Positions 1 through 12,984 of a stretch of 64,000 bases of DNA are shown here, in pieces. The first letter of the stretch is position 1, and every line of letters starts with the position of its first letter. Origin of the DNA: Sarcocystis neurona (taxonomy: Eukaryota > Apicomplexa > Conoidasida > Eucoccidiorida > Sarcocystidae); contig KL647288.1 in the NCBI GenBank assembly GCA_000727475.1, forward strand, positions 4,535,302-4,599,301, read 5' to 3'. The notes beneath the pieces are model-generated. The model made no database searches. It had not been told where the DNA came from and saw only the letters and a program-made list of their open reading frames with translations. Made by a program: the position numbers and the translations under genes.

Positions 1-2133
1 ACGTAGGTAGCGGCAGTAACACTAAATGCCTGAGTAGACTTTATGATGCACATTTCACTACAAAACCACTCCTGCTGGAAGAGCTTGATTTCCTGAGTAC
101 ACTTCATGCTGCACACATTACTGTTAAATCACTCCTGCTGTGACAGCTTCACCAGTGAGGCATGTGCTGCAGTATCAATTGCTTCAACGCGTGGCAACAT
201 ACGCGGGTAGAGATCAACAACTTTCACATCGTGGGGCTAAACAAAGACCCGTAGCAGGCGATGAAGCGTCTTTATTACATTAAAAAACCGCCGGACATAC
301 ACGTGTGAAACGCTGCAACGTTTTTTGCGCTCACCGTTCTGTGGATATAGGTGATTCACCGGCATAACATGCATACGCGTAAGCACGTGCAATCGTACAC
401 GTGCGTACGTGTATGCATATCTACATGTATACGCGTACGTGCGAAGCTTGGGATACGTGCATATATATATATATATGTATTGCGTCTAGTGAACAGGTAT
501 ATATATATATATATATCTGCAAGCATGTTCCGCTATGCATACCCTTCGGCTGGGCAAACGGCAAGTCACATTCCCATTTGGCAACTGTGTCACATCCCAC
601 AGAAATGCGACCGGCGCAACTACTTTGCATTACACTCTCCACGGTAACCGAGAACCCACAAGAAGACCTACTACTACAGATTTCAACCACGTGAATAAAC
701 ACGTAAATGTGTACGTGCGTACCCGTGTGCACATTATCCTGAAACGCATTAGCACCCACTTGGGCGCATGTACACCACCTTAGGCACGCATGCCTCCCTC
801 TGCGTACGCATACAGTACTGAATATTTCCATACCTTGCACGTCTCTCAACCAAGCGTGCACAGACACACACACCAGTACACTCATCGCCAAGTAATCAAG
901 CATCTACGCATGTATCTCCACCGATTTATCCCTAGATCTCCAACAGCAGGCACATCCACGTACGCGTGTACCGACGCGCTGACGTCTTTGATTCAGTTCT
1001 TTTTTCGTAAGTAAGTACATACATGTGTGCACACACGTATTCACGAATCCGAAGAGGCAGTGCACCTCAAATGTCCGCACGGGCCCGCCTGGCTCGTCGG
1101 AGACGTGTTCCTTTCCATTTTTAAGCTACTCAACCTAAAACGCCCTTGTACATCTATGTTCCTACAACACAGGGCACCCAAGGGGGTACCACTCTTCCTT
1201 AGACCTTCCGACCTACACAATCGGGTACGCGCACAAATACGCACGCGAATACACACCAGCGTACAAGGTCTACTTTCACCAAAAAGCATTTCATAACGAA
1301 GGTGTGTCAGCCTCATAGAGTCGGTGTCAGATACACTCTACTACGTCCTGCGACTGTGTGCGTCTGCTCAAAGTGGAATCTGCTAAATGAAAGGCTACGC
1401 CACGTCCGCACGTGAGCAGAACTTTTTAGTTGGTACATACAGAGTGGAATGCACAATTCAGTCAGAAGGCTTCTGTGGCACAGATTCTACACGTACCGCG
1501 GCGAATGCGCAGGATCTTCACCACACCTCACTTACAAAACTAACCCTTTCACAGCCCTCAACATGACACTTTCCGCCTCTCCGACGTCTACACAGTGTCT
1601 TTTGTGGTGTTAGAGCCGCTCAATCGAGACTTCTTGTGCGTTGCTCTGTACCTCTACGTTAGTGCCCTTACCATCTTTGGCCTTCCTGCATACACATCCC
1701 TGCTCACCGCCCTGCATACACAACACACGTTTTTTATCCGGCTCCCGTTCTTAATCACCACACTTAGCCTCCCCGTTCGTCTTCCTTTTTGAAAAAATAA
1801 ATCTCTTCCCCAGTATTCGAGTACGAAATTTAGTCTTCTCGCAACCCGCGTCCATTGATTAACTTGTGTCATCCCCCTTCGTGTTTAACCTTCACTTTGA
1901 AATTATGCCCTTCCAGTCTCTCCTGTCAAAAATCCCTTACTTTCTTTAAGTACCCTCTAAATCGAGTCAGCATACGCACTACGAGATATCCATTGCACCG
2001 GGTATACCAAACACTACGACAACAAACACAAAAAAAGTAGTAGTATTGACGCACGTAGAACGTGAAACCTACCACTAATTCCTACGTCCCCTTTGACGTT
2101 AATGCTCACCGCCCCAGACACACTACTCTTTCA
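1..2133. other. Non-coding stretch left of the HAD gene
   Basis: No ORF here has a recognisable domain, a convincing codon pattern or paired splice sites. The sequence is rich in CGTACGTG/ACGTATAC-like words and a short TA microsatellite (about 458-514). A two-unit tandem repeat lies at 29-154 and is listed separately. The right part (about 1600-2130) is the 3' flank of the minus-strand HAD phosphatase gene. Confidence 0.5.
29..154. repeat. Two-unit tandem repeat, period 63 bp
   Basis: Two diverged copies start at 29 and 92, both with CCTGAGTA, and share ACTCCTGCTG near their ends. The period is 63 bp. The copies differ at several scattered positions, so the duplication is not recent. Confidence 0.6.
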
Positions 2134-3774
2134 TTATCGTCCTACTCGGCTGTCGTGCTGCTCAGGCCTGGGTGCTTTAAGCAGGCGCAGCAACCCAACA
2201 TGTGGACATACAGCGTCGGGTCGGAGGGGGTGCGACAGAGACATCTGAAGAAGCTGCTGCGCCGTGGTGCATCCAGTGAGAGTTATACACGTATGCGTGC
2301 CTGCGTGTTTACCGAAAGCTATATCAGTGTCTAGGCGGTCACCGCACACAACGGTGGTAGTCGCTTTGATCGCGCGAAGCCTCAAAAGAGTTTCAGCTAG
2401 CCATGCGCTGGGCTTCCCCACACAGCATGCCGTGCGACCAGCAGCTGTTTCTACTGCTGCGACGGCCGCGCCGTTCGCAGGCATGCGCCACCCTCCCACT
2501 ATGTCAAAGGCATCTCTATTAGCTGCAAGGAAAGGCAGCGTGCCATTTCGCTGTTGAAGGTATAGAGAAGCGACAACTAACTTGAAATAGTCAAGGCGTC
2601 GATCCCAGCCCACTACAACTGCATCCACTTCTGGGTCCAGCGAACACGCTAATGAAAGAAATACCTCCTCGTCTTCAACGCAGGAAGAACACGGGGCGAG
2701 GGGAGTAGCATCAGCAGAAGAGTTGGAAGGAGGAAGAGAGCAAGGAGGAGTAGAAGCGGAGGCGGAAGACGGTGCGCGAGAAGCGGCGGAGAGCGGACCG
2801 GAGGCTGCGGAGGCAGCAGACGAGGACGGAGCCAAAAAAACGGAAGCAGGGGCCACAACAGGCAGACAACGAGCAGAGGAAACGGAAGAGCACCGGAGAG
2901 GGTAACTCGCAGGCAAAACAGCAACAGCAGGTGTCCCCCGTATAAGAGAAGGTAACGGTGGCGCAGACTGGGCAGAGGAATCATCCAGTAGTTCACTACA
3001 GGAAGTCAACGCAGCAGAAGATAGGTGCGCTACACCACACGAAACGTTAGGAGGAGATGAAGAAGCACCTTCTGCAACATTCTTCCCATCGACCGACCTC
3101 AGAACTGTATCACTACCCTCGCTGCTTCTACCTCCACTGCAAACAGCATGTGCCTCGCTCGGAGACCGTGGCGCACTGGCGGAAGAAAGCGACGAACTAG
3201 CATTCTCGGAGGCAGGGAGAGCAGCAACGCAGGCGTGAATAGCTGGGCAGTGAGAGACGCAACCATCTGCCGGCGAATCAGCAGCATCAGGGTCTGCGCC
3301 ACTACAAGCAAGAAGGTGTTCTTCTTCGGGTAGTCCCCTTGCCGCTTCATGCGTTTCACAGAGACAGGCGGTGGAAACGACAGCAGCCGATGCGGCCGCA
3401 TAAGGTGTGGCAGAAACACCCGCACCACTGGCAGAAGACGACCCGCATACGTTTTCTGGGCGGCGGCTGCGTGCAGCGCCCTGCGCTGTGTCGCAGGAGT
3501 CCGCCGCTCCGCGCGACACATTTTCATCCTTCTTAGTACCGCTGCCTGGGCATAGTGCCTCGCCTGGTGCTGCTGGAAGCGAATCTACAGAACCAGCGGC
3601 TGGTTTCGGTTTCCCTTGGAAACGATGGGCCGCTGCATCTGCCGCATGTACCACTTCAAATCCTGCTGCACGCAGCTCCTCCTCGAGTCCTGCCTCGCCA
3701 ATCATAAAGACCTTTCTGACGTGCGGGTACCGCAGCTGCAAGTGCAGAGCTACTGCGTAGCTGCTGCAGACAAC
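2134..3774 (-). CDS. HAD phosphatase, exon 2
   Basis: This exon starts after CTCAG with VVCSSYAVAL, the beginning of the C2-type cap. After about 50 residues comes a Ser/Ala/Pro-rich insertion of roughly 320 residues. The family sequence resumes at DEEVFLSLACSLDPEVDAV and continues through GKPSAW and GDRLDTDIAFGKHAG to the stop. The insertion sits where other family members have a short loop, a common apicomplexan pattern. The upstream in-frame ATG at 3813 lies inside the intron and is not the start. Confidence 0.85.
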   Translation of the reverse strand, partial: VVCSSYAVALHLQLRYPHVRKVFMIGEAGLEEELRAAGFEVVHAADAAAHRFQGKPKPAAGSVDSLPAAPGEALCPGSGTKKDENVSRGAADSCDTAQGAARSRRPENVCGSSSASGAGVSATPYAAASAAVVSTACLCETHEAARGLPEEEHLLACSGADPDAADSPADGCVSHCPAIHACVAALPASENASSSLSSASAPRSPSEAHAVCSGGRSSEGSDTVLRSVDGKNVAEGASSSPPNVSCGVAHLSSAALTSCSELLDDSSAQSAPPLPSLIRGTPAVAVLPASYPLRCSSVSSARCLPVVAPASVFLAPSSSAASAASGPLSAASRAPSSASASTPPCSLPPSNSSADATPLAPCSSCVEDEEVFLSLACSLDPEVDAVVVGWDRRLDYFKLVVASLYLQQRNGTLPFLAANRDAFDIVGGWRMPANGAAVAAVETAAGRTACCVGKPSAWLAETLLRLRAIKATTTVVCGDRLDTDIAFGKHAGTHTCITLTGCTTAQQLLQMSLSHPLRPDAVCPHVGLLRLLKAPRPEQHDSRVGR

Positions 3775-6452
3775 CTGAGATCCCCACACATACAGCCTCA
3801 CATCAGCGGGCATCCAAGGCGACTAGGTTTTCCTCAAAGGCAGGAGAGATGTACACACGCTTGCACTGCAGCAGTAGAGAAAGAGGCGTAGATGTCTCTC
3901 CCACAAGCCGGTGGGCGAGTTTGTCCATTCACAAGAATGCAACGCTAGAGACGCGTGGAGCCACTACACGGCAGTGGAATACAAGCAGAGAGTACACACG
4001 TGTAGCTGTATTTACACGCACTGCTGCAACGTACAAAACGCTCTGCCTAACTAGGCTACTCTAGAAGACGTACTCACTGGCCACCCTCCCAGAACTGCTC
4101 TCTTACACAGGCAACAGAAGACTGTAAAGGGATAGCCTAACAACCGAAAAAGTGCATATATATCCATATATGTGTATGTGGAAGTGCTCACTCGTAGGTG
4201 TACACGTATGGTGTGTACATCCCCCTCCACAAATCTATCTTTACATACGTTCTGGTGAACCTGCAGAGGGGTACACATGCAATCATAATGAAAATCGGTC
4301 TGCGGCTCCTGCGTTCGCGGCTATTATCCGCCGCCTCCACCTTGTTCACATGAACTTCCTACCGCCTTCTCTACTGCACGCAAATCACGTACAAAGCACA
4401 ATGAGGGAGCGTCGTGTAGGATACGAGTCGAAGTGACCAGCTGCGGATATCTGAACTCGAATAACCGGGAACGCCTCGTGCCTCTGCGCCGTACGTTGCA
4501 TGAAGATTTCTTTGGCGGCCTACCTCGTGGAACTCTGCGTGGATGCCTGCATTCCTGAGTCCCTCAACGCACATGCGCCTGCTTTTGGCAGCACTATTCG
4601 TGAGAAACAGCAGTCGCTTTTTTTTCTCTCGTAGGACCGCGAGTCCCTCTGGCACTCCTGCTAATGCCTGCTTTCCCATCAAAAGCACACCATCAACGTC
4701 AAAAATGAAAGTCTCGTACTTATCTACGAAGTTCTGCAGCAGCGCCTCGGCTGTCCACAGCACCGGCAGTCGCTGCCGCGTTGCCAGCGCTAATAGCGAT
4801 TGGGTCACGGCATGCGTAAAGGCCAGAGGACACGTTAGTGAGAAGACACTCAGTGAACTGCGAGGACATACACCCACACCGTGAACTATGGCATCGCTGG
4901 AGCCCGCTGCTGATCCTCCCGTTTCTGTTCCTTCGACTCCCTTCGCTACTGCCTCAAATCCCCTTTCCCTTTGCTCTACTACTGGTGCCGGATGTGCTAC
5001 TGCCCTCGCTCCTGCTCCAGCCTCTGCTACTGCAGTGTCGGCTAGTGCTGCTGTAGCGCCCGCTGCTGCTCTTCCTCCTGCTGCTGTAGCGTCTTCCGCC
5101 GTGCTGTCTGCCTCTCCCGTCCTTGCTGGCACCGACAATTCCACCTTTTGCCTTGTCAAAAATTCTGGCGCAAAGGAACTGCTGCTCAACGTCTCTTCGT
5201 CTTTGATGTCGCAGCACTCCCGCCTTCGGCCTCTCCACGCGCCACCACTGCTGCTGCTCAGGGGACCCTCCGTCCTCCTGAAGTTGCTGTCCGACTCACT
5301 CCCCTCCTTGCTGCTGCTGCTGCTGTTGCTTCTGGGGCTACCAAAGGGTGCGGGAGAAACCGTGACACAGATTCTGCTGCTCAGAGGGTTACTGCACCGA
5401 TCCGGTACACGTGTGGTTGTATTACTTCCCCAGTGGCTGCTGCTGCTTCGGGTGCGCAGAGCCGCCCACGTGCTATGCCTTTTCCTCCGGTCGCTGTTGC
5501 TTGGTTCATCGTTGACACATGCGCTGGTCTTGTAAAAAAAAGCAGGTTCCCCTGCTGCACTCGTTTTGCCGATTGCATGCGTGCCAAAACTCTCGGTATC
5601 GCTATTACTGCGCTGCCCAGTCACGCTCGTTCTGCTGACGCTGTTACTGCTGTGGCCAAAACCTATGCAAACGCTACTGTTGCGGCTGTCGCTCGCACCC
5701 GCAGGACCACTCCTCCAGTCCGCGCTGCCGCACCTGTCCCTCCTGCGACACGACAAGAATGGACTTCTTTTGGGAACGGAGCGGCCGCGGGGGCACGGAG
5801 AGCCGCCGCCACTGCGATCCCCCCCTCTATTCCTGTCTCTGCTGCACGTGGTGCTGACCGAAGCAGAGCTGCCCCCTGCGCTAGCTCTCTTCAGTTCACA
5901 AACCATTTCAAGTGTCTGAAACGTGCCCCACATGTTGCTGCTGCTGCCGTTCCTGTTCCTGCTGCTGCCGCTGCCGCTCGTCGCGTGCACTGTCTCACCG
6001 TTGCCGGTGTGCCATTCACAACGAGAGCTGCCGCTCTGTACAGGAATTTTCAGCCTCTCGGTAACGGTGTTGTTACCACAACGATTCCAGTTGTCTGTGC
6101 TGGTCGAAGGGAAGCACATGTTCGAGGTACTGCTGTTTCGCTGTGCATCTCGTGGTGCAGTACTGTCCTCCTTTTCCTCTTCTTGTCCTTCGTGTAGCTG
6201 CACGCCTGCTGCAGTACGCGCGCACACGGCCACGGCAGCCTTCGACGCCAACATATCGGAACTACCGCGTTGACTAGTGGCCCAGCCACCAGCACTCGCC
6301 GTAGGAGAACAAACGGCGTTGTCTCCAGGCTGCGACGTCGCGCTGACAGAAGCAGGCGCGTTTGAGCTCTTTTTCAAATTTGGCAACGTTTCCGTCTCGC
6401 GCACCACGTGGGGGAGAGGCAGAGTATCACGAGCAGATGCAAACGGCTCCAT
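2134..6452 (-). CDS. HAD-superfamily phosphatase (phosphoglycolate / 4-nitrophenyl phosphatase type), two exons
   Basis: This is a two-exon gene. Exon 1 is 6452-4524, the intron 4523-3775 (749 bp, GTAGGC...CTCAG) and exon 2 3774-2134, joined in phase 0 to give about 1189 residues. HAD motif I is FDVDGVL (nucleophile Asp about residue 585), motif II FLTNSAAKSR (about 616), the GKP lysine at about 1097, and motif IV GDRLDTDI (about 1121). The splice joins ...AGIHAEFHE to VVCSSYAVAL, restoring the family pattern at the start of the cap. Family members hydrolyse phosphoglycolate or related small phosphate esters with Mg2+, usually as roughly 300-residue cytosolic enzymes. This protein is about four times that size because of a 570-residue Ser/Gly/Ala-rich N-terminal extension and a roughly 320-residue low-complexity insertion in the cap. 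The domain call is firm; the exact substrate and the real start codon are not. An additional intron in the N-terminal part cannot be excluded. Confidence 0.85.
4524..6452 (-). CDS. HAD phosphatase, exon 1
   Basis: This exon encodes 643 residues from an ATG at 6452. Residues 1 to about 550 are low-complexity Ser/Asn/Gly/Arg then Ala-rich sequence with no recognised domain. Residues from about 574 form the start of the HAD core, with the catalytic DVDGV and the TNS motif. It ends at GAG|GTAGGC, phase 0. Beyond the donor the frame stays open for 50 codons that show no family similarity, so readthrough is unlikely to be the true product. Confidence 0.8.
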
Positions 6453-9400
6453 CGCGGTGGAGCATGAAAGGGAGATCTGCAGAAATCAAACTCCACACCG
6501 AGAGTCACCACCAACACGTATGCATACATATGTCGGCAACGACCTGTACGCAGACGCATATCCACACATATACACGGGTATGTTAATATATGTATGCACA
6601 CACTTGCACAGACATCCGCAGATAATCACGTATGTACGAAGAAGTGCGTTTGCTTACCGACTTTCACAGCAGATTGAGGAACACTATCGATATGCATATG
6701 CTGCCACGTGGGAGTCATCCAGAACGGGAAGACAGAAATTCAGAAACTCATAACACATGGAAGACGTGAAGACGTGAATGCTATCGAAAGGCTACCAAAC
6801 AATACTGGACAACCCCATCCGACTGCTCAGTTCTCCTATACACACGTGTGTGTACACAGGTGTACTTGTAATTACGCGTTCTACAGTTAAGTAGCGTACG
6901 CTGCTGCTCAAACATAAGTGCACCACTGCTGAAGGATTCTTCACCGAAAAACACTTCGGATTTGTGCAGTACACGGCGTCCAGGTGCAGGAAAAACGAAT
7001 CACTACAGAGGGCGGAACGTAGGAAGGGATGTTGTCAGCAACACAGAAAAACATCAAACGCTGGTGGCACTTAAGAATGACGACGGCGGTGCAGGGCCAG
7101 AGAAAAATGACGTCTCCTACAATCAATAATACCGCAGCTCAAGCAAGTAGTTCCTACACACCGGAGAGCAGCGCGCACTGCATATGCGCGTTTCCGAGCT
7201 TGTATGAAGCAGGTATTTGTTGTCCGTTTACGTCTACACGGGAAGACACCGTCGTAAAGACGCAGAACAACAGAGCGTTAAGAAGCATTAAGCTCTGCAC
7301 TTCGAATAAGTTTATTACGCAGCAGTGTGTACACCTTTGTCGGTCGAAAAATTAATAAAAAGAGAGATCAAAACGCCCCCGTAAACACCCGAGAGCATTG
7401 AAGAGTGCGGTGTAAGGACACTGCAGACTACGGTGTAGCTGTAAGGCAGCGATTGTAGAGGTGAGCGGAAAAAACACGACTAGATCACGATACTCACGGA
7501 GGTGCGTCGTGCTTAGACACGCCAGTGGAGATAACAGTGCGAACACGCAATGGCACGCCATACGTCACCGTGAAGAAACCACAGAGCTGACTACGGGCAC
7601 CCCCAATTACAACGGTGTACTGCATTTTCTGAGACAACTGTTAGATTCTACAGATCCACACTTACACAAGGTTGCCCACCGACCGAACAAACACTACATC
7701 AGGCGGGCAGCAACTCCTGATGGACGCAGCGGCGCAATTTTATTTTGACCAGAGAAAGTAACAACAATATGCAATCCGCTGCAGTGTCACACGCCGGCAG
7801 TGCGTCGAACGGTTCACTTTCAGTAAAGTTCAGGAAGAGAAGCAAGCAAGCAAAGAGCCGAAGACATCGAAGTGAAAATCTGATGGCACATCGACACAAA
7901 ATGTAGGCAACCCGAGAGCGGAAACGACTCTCGATCACTACTTGAATAGACGGGATCTTTTGAAACAAGATTAATCCAAAATAACCTGTTGTCTACTCTG
8001 TCTCAACGTCTTTTTCCCGCGCATACATGGGCCTACACATGCGATGCGTTGCCTGTCGCGTACATATATATATATATACATACATGCATGCATACATACA
8101 CACATACGTACGCAGATACTATACCCACGGTTATACACGTATGCCCATATTTGTGTAGACCGTTGAGGAATACATCACATTACTCGGAAGGACGGAGCAT
8201 GCGTCGTACCAAATGAGTGTATGCGCAGCAGCTGAGCTCATGTTCCAAGCGCGTTACACCCAAATCGAGGCAGAACTTGCTGGTTACGACGGCAGCATAC
8301 CCCATTTTACCCTCCTGCCACATAAGAGCACACTGCTTACGTCTAAAGCTTACGTACAAGATCGCCGAGACGCGAATGCCAGAGTAAAGTCACTTCACAT
8401 TTCTAATGTGGACATAGCGCCCCTGTGCACCGTATCTGCGTGGTACGTACAATAATCCCCAACTCCGTTTGGATGCTTAATAAAATTGCACGGCGAGAAA
8501 CCAGAGCATTTCATGCCTAATCAGACGGTATATTCACTTAATTCTCAAGATGTGGACATCAGTACACCGTATATCAGTAAGGACTTGTTACGTGGCGTCT
8601 CACCAAAAACTTCGTTTGCTAGCGGCGCGTATGCGTACGTACGTAGACGCAGATGCGTTCACCATGATCCACTATCCTACATACATGTATGCATGATTTG
8701 ATGGCTTCGTCAACAGGCGCCTGTTCGTAAACAGCTAACGTAGTAGGAGGAGGGTAAGGTTACATTTGTTGTGGTAGGTGGAAAGCCGAAAACCACAGCT
8801 TGGTGACGTACATACTGCTGCCCGTCGCCGCCTTACCCGTGTTGAGAAATGCTGTCTTTGTTTAACCGTAACCGTGTCCCTACAGCTGAGCTGTATCCCT
8901 CTACGTGGGCGTCTCAGCAGGTGTACACTCATCTACAAATGTACAAGAGGCGACGCGCAGTAGATCATCATCCGTTGACTCATACCCACAAAAGGCTTTG
9001 ACATCGTAACCTCGGCTGCAGTAACCGCCACCGCAGAAACCAACTTTGCCGGCGGGTCATAGTGGTGCAAAACGGAAATCAAATTCAACAGCAAATAGCA
9101 TTACTATGTCAACCAACTTTTCAACATTCGCACGTACGATGAGAAAATCAGCGCGTGAGGTCGCTCGCCTCCAAGAGGCCCGGCTCCACAAGGAGTTAGC
9201 CGGTACGCATGCGCGCACGTGCTCCCTTGAGCTGAATGCATACAATAAATGTACGGGGCATACGTTAAACATGCAGTTGTATACACGCATATCCGTAATA
9301 TTATGTGTTGATCCACATCGCATGCGTATACACATGTACGTCGTTCATGTGAAGGTACTGTATTTCTTCCACGGCGTTGATTTGCGTGTAGTCATCTGCA

Positions 9401-12400
9401 GGAGTAGATGCAGTTCTGGCGCTTGCTAGAGCACAGAGGCGGGCACATCTGTTACAGATGTGCGACTCCTTACGACGTCGAAGTCAAAGCGTCCTTCTTG
9501 TTGACTCATTAAAAAAGCTGGCTCGCAAATGTGTTAGGGTGCCTTATGATGCAGCATGAGCGGACAGCACGAGACGGTGTCGTATGGCGTGGTGCGCATC
9601 TATATGCTTAGTTGTACTTCCGTGACAGCGTGATACAATGGTGTACCGCAGTAGTAGTAGTAGTAGTAGGGGTGAAATTCTATGTAAGAGGGGTTTCTAA
9701 GTACCACTGTAGGAACCACGTAGCGTGCATCTTTTACAAGTACACGAGACGTGCAGCTGATTACGTACGGATCAATGCACTCGCGTACGACCTGCCTGGT
9801 ACAGGCAGCGTTTGGACCGCAGCACCTCTACCTACGCAATTATTCAGATAAGATCTGCTATCTGCACTGCATGGTGTACGGATGCACCTCTGGGCTTGTA
9901 TTGAAGTTAGAATCTCTCCAACGTACTATCAGTGGTATGTATGCACCCACGCTTCTTGAGGCATGACCGGATCTGCTCACCTACAGGGGAAATCTTGCGT
10001 TTCCCTGATCCACGTGAAACGCCTTCATATGGCTATCACACGTGTGTCACACATGTACTGCGTCAAATGCACGTACGTAGGCGGAGGATTTGACTACAAG
10101 AATTCGGATCATAATGCGTGTGAGACGCGAACAACGCAGTTGAGGAGGGGATTAAATTTTCTGAATTGTGTGCTGAAGACTCCTTAATCTACATACGCTG
10201 GTATCATACATTCTTCATAGCACACAGACACAAGGGATCTACTTGATTATTCGGTGCAGGCGGTCTAGCGCGCGAGATGCTTCACGCTTACGATGGTAAA
10301 AGTTTTCCTCGTAGTTACTGAGTGTCACGAACGGGCGCGAGCGTGCTCCGTTGGGGGGCTCGCGCACACGTGTTCGTACAGTTAGAGTCTACAAAGGCGC
10401 AGGCACGTACCCCTGTATGCAGATCTGTGCGTTCTTTGTACTTTTGTCCCTTTGCATGGTGCTGACGCAGGCAGACGGACCGTCGCTCTTGTTTTATTAG
10501 AGAAGAGTGTCTAATACGCAGATGCTTTTGTTGGAGTAAGACACACGCACGTGTTTGTGGGAGAAGACAAAGTAGACTGAACCGCGCCCCGCTCGGAACA
10601 ACTGAAACGTTAAAGCGTCTCTTGCTCGGAGTGATTGTTTGCGAGCTTGTCCAAGCCCTTTGGTAACCGGTGAAGATGTGGATCACTATTAAGCTACGAA
10701 GGATACGCTACGGGGCAGAGGTGCACCACAACCACTGCATGGCTCTGCCCACGCTGTAATATTTGGCAGACGTATGTTTTTCATCTCTCTTTTCATAAGA
10801 TCCCTGGAGCGCTATCTTCAGAATTTTGTCCACGGACCGTTATTACACTGCTGACAGGCGAATGCGGTGATCCTGCATGTGTTCTTTATTGGCAAATGGG
10901 TCGACTCACGTTCCTTAATGAATGTGTAGAGACGTTTGCACACGCCTCCATCTACATGTGCACACTGGAGGTTCAACAGACGCTTAGCACACCTGTGTGA
11001 GTCTGCGTCGACATGTACAGAGAGAGAACGTAAGATCTCCACGGTAGATTCCGAATGGACCTACTTACGTACCGAGATCCCGGCAGAGGCGTTTGCGTGC
11101 GTTGACGGATCACGTTGTGGTGGAGAACAGGAGACCATACAGAGTTGCTCTACGGTGGACTCGCAGGCACTGTATGCATTCGTGTATTTTCGCCGCGTTC
11201 CTTCATACCTCCAACTGCCTGAAGTGATACGTTTTATTGAAAGTAGCTGAACGCTCTATCTTTGCTTCCTTGTCATCCGCTCTTGTTAAGCGTAAATGCC
11301 CTTTACAAAAAGCAAGCTTCTTGAACATACAAACGTATTAGGATACGTTTTTCATACGTGCGGGGCCCACAGAAGAGGCAGGCCGGCACACACGTTCAAC
11401 GACTAAGTGTGGTTCAAGTAAACGAACTGATGCCTCCCCCCTGTATTCATGGATGTCCATTCTGTACGACTACAAATTGTAAGATGGATAGAAATGTGAC
11501 CCGCTTTTCATTTAACGGACCATTACATGTATGTGTATAGTTTTTCCACACATGCATGTGTATGTATACGTTTATGGGCGTGCACATACGTGTATCTGTA
11601 TGCATACGTACGTGTATGTGTATACCCACCAAAATGCATATATACGTATAATACATTGATATGGATACGTAGACGTGTTCGCTTATGAGTAGACACGTAC
11701 TTCCGTCTTCGGAGAAATAATGATTCCTGGTTTTGTTGGCGAGCAACTGAAATTCACGAATGACCAGCCTACTATGTAGGCAACCGCTACAATAGCTTTC
11801 ACTGTGCGTAAGGATTTTGATTTTGGGGGAAAATGACATCTAGATCTTTGGTCTTGCTTCAGCTGATGATTAGAAAGACAACTTGTATACCAGTCATCTG
11901 CATCTGACGAACCGCTGCACCAGATGCTTCAGTTTCGAGTTCAGGAGGCAACGTTTACCTAATTACATTAGGACATTTTACTACGAAAAGTTATGCGGCC
12001 GAACTGTGGTGTTACACATTTCGGTTTGTTTTAGGGTCTTTCCGGGGCGTCTTTCCGCCTAACAAGTCGTTTCTCATTACTCACAATCTGCCTGTGGAGC
12101 TTTTCTCCCCTCGTAAATGTTTTCCAGTTGGCACAAACCACCAGTCTCTATCCTCAGTCCACAGTAGCAGCTTGGTTTAAAGATGCTGTTGTCAAACGCG
12201 GCGCAGTGCCGCGTGCTCCTTTCAGTAAGCCGGTACACATGTTATTATTAATATGGTCAACGTTACGCGGGTAGTGAGTTTAACGTTACCTGTGTGTGCA
12301 CGCCGGCAACGTCGAAGGAGTGCACATATGCGTTGATAAATAGGAAAGGAAGTCGGGGGTAAAATCTCCGGGTCGTATCACGAATGAGGCCGCCCTTTTT

Positions 12401-12618
12401 CGTGAGGCACGCCCACAGTGTTGCTGTCGGTGTTCATTCCAGCGATTTTTTGAAGTGCTCTGTGTATACTAGCGCGGAGGGAGTAGGCTGGCTTGTGGTA
12501 TGGGTGGTTCCCCCCAGGGGGGGTACACTCCAGCTTCACCGTCGAATGGTAGCTCCTGGGTGCGGAATAAAAGCCATCAGCGTCGTCTCGAGTGTGGGTT
12601 TTGCGGACAGTTCGCTCT
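6453..12618. other. Repeat-poor non-coding stretch
   Basis: About 6.2 kb in which no frame exceeds about 160 codons and no ORF shows a recognisable family. ACGTATAC-type words and short TA runs occur at 6.5-6.6 and 8.06-8.1 kb, and a (GTA)n run at about 9650-9670. A single TTTAGGG at 12030-12036 is isolated and does not form a telomere-like array. The right flank of the HAD gene promoter would lie at 6453 onward, but no promoter motif can be named. The ORFs at 7699-7968 (-), 9046-9429 (+) and 10315-10686 (-) look like chance. Confidence 0.45.
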
Positions 12619-12984
12619 TCAGAGGACGTGGGCTGGAAGATACAAGTTACGACAGCTAAAATGGATCTTCTTCGTCACAGGCCCACGGCTAGTCCGTCTC
12701 TGGCATCCGTCTGTGTCGTCCTGTGCATTGCGTTTAAGATCAGGCTTCTCAGTTTTCTTCAGCCGGTACAATCTGCATTGGAGTAGCCGTTCATAACATA
12801 ATCTGTCGCCTATTTCGTTGGCTAACTGTTTCCGCTTCACATATTCATGCACATCTACGACTTTGGTACCTTCTCCACCGAGCAAATCATGGAGGTCTGC
12901 GTGAACGCTGGAAGTGCTTCGCTCGAATGCAGAGTGCTGACACGTAAAATTGAGTTCTTTTTGCCACAGCTGCATCGAGGCCAT
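12619..12984 (-). CDS. Hypothetical protein, possible single exon
   Basis: A 121-codon frame from an ATG at 12984 (upstream in-frame codons extend it to 13035). The product is balanced in composition, unlike nearby ORFs. It has a charged helical-looking middle (DLHDLLGGEGTKVVDVHEYV, then KRKQLANEIGDRLCYERLL) and a basic C-terminus. I recognise no domain. There are no paired splice sites that would extend it convincingly. It could be a small gene, one exon of a larger gene, or chance; the protein-like middle is the only argument for coding. Confidence 0.25.
   Translation of the reverse strand: MASMQLWQKELNFTCQHSAFERSTSSVHADLHDLLGGEGTKVVDVHEYVKRKQLANEIGDRLCYERLLQCRLYRLKKTEKPDLKRNAQDDTDGCQRRTSRGPVTKKIHFSCRNLYLPAHVL

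Noticed and set aside
5148..6197. A 349-codon plus ORF opposite the HAD N-terminal extension
   Set aside because: It is Ala/Val/Pro-rich, as expected from the complement of Ser/Gly/Asn repeats. The minus frame continues into an unmistakable HAD core, so it is preferred.
12030..12036. TTTAGGG telomere-like unit
   Set aside because: A single copy, with no tandem array.
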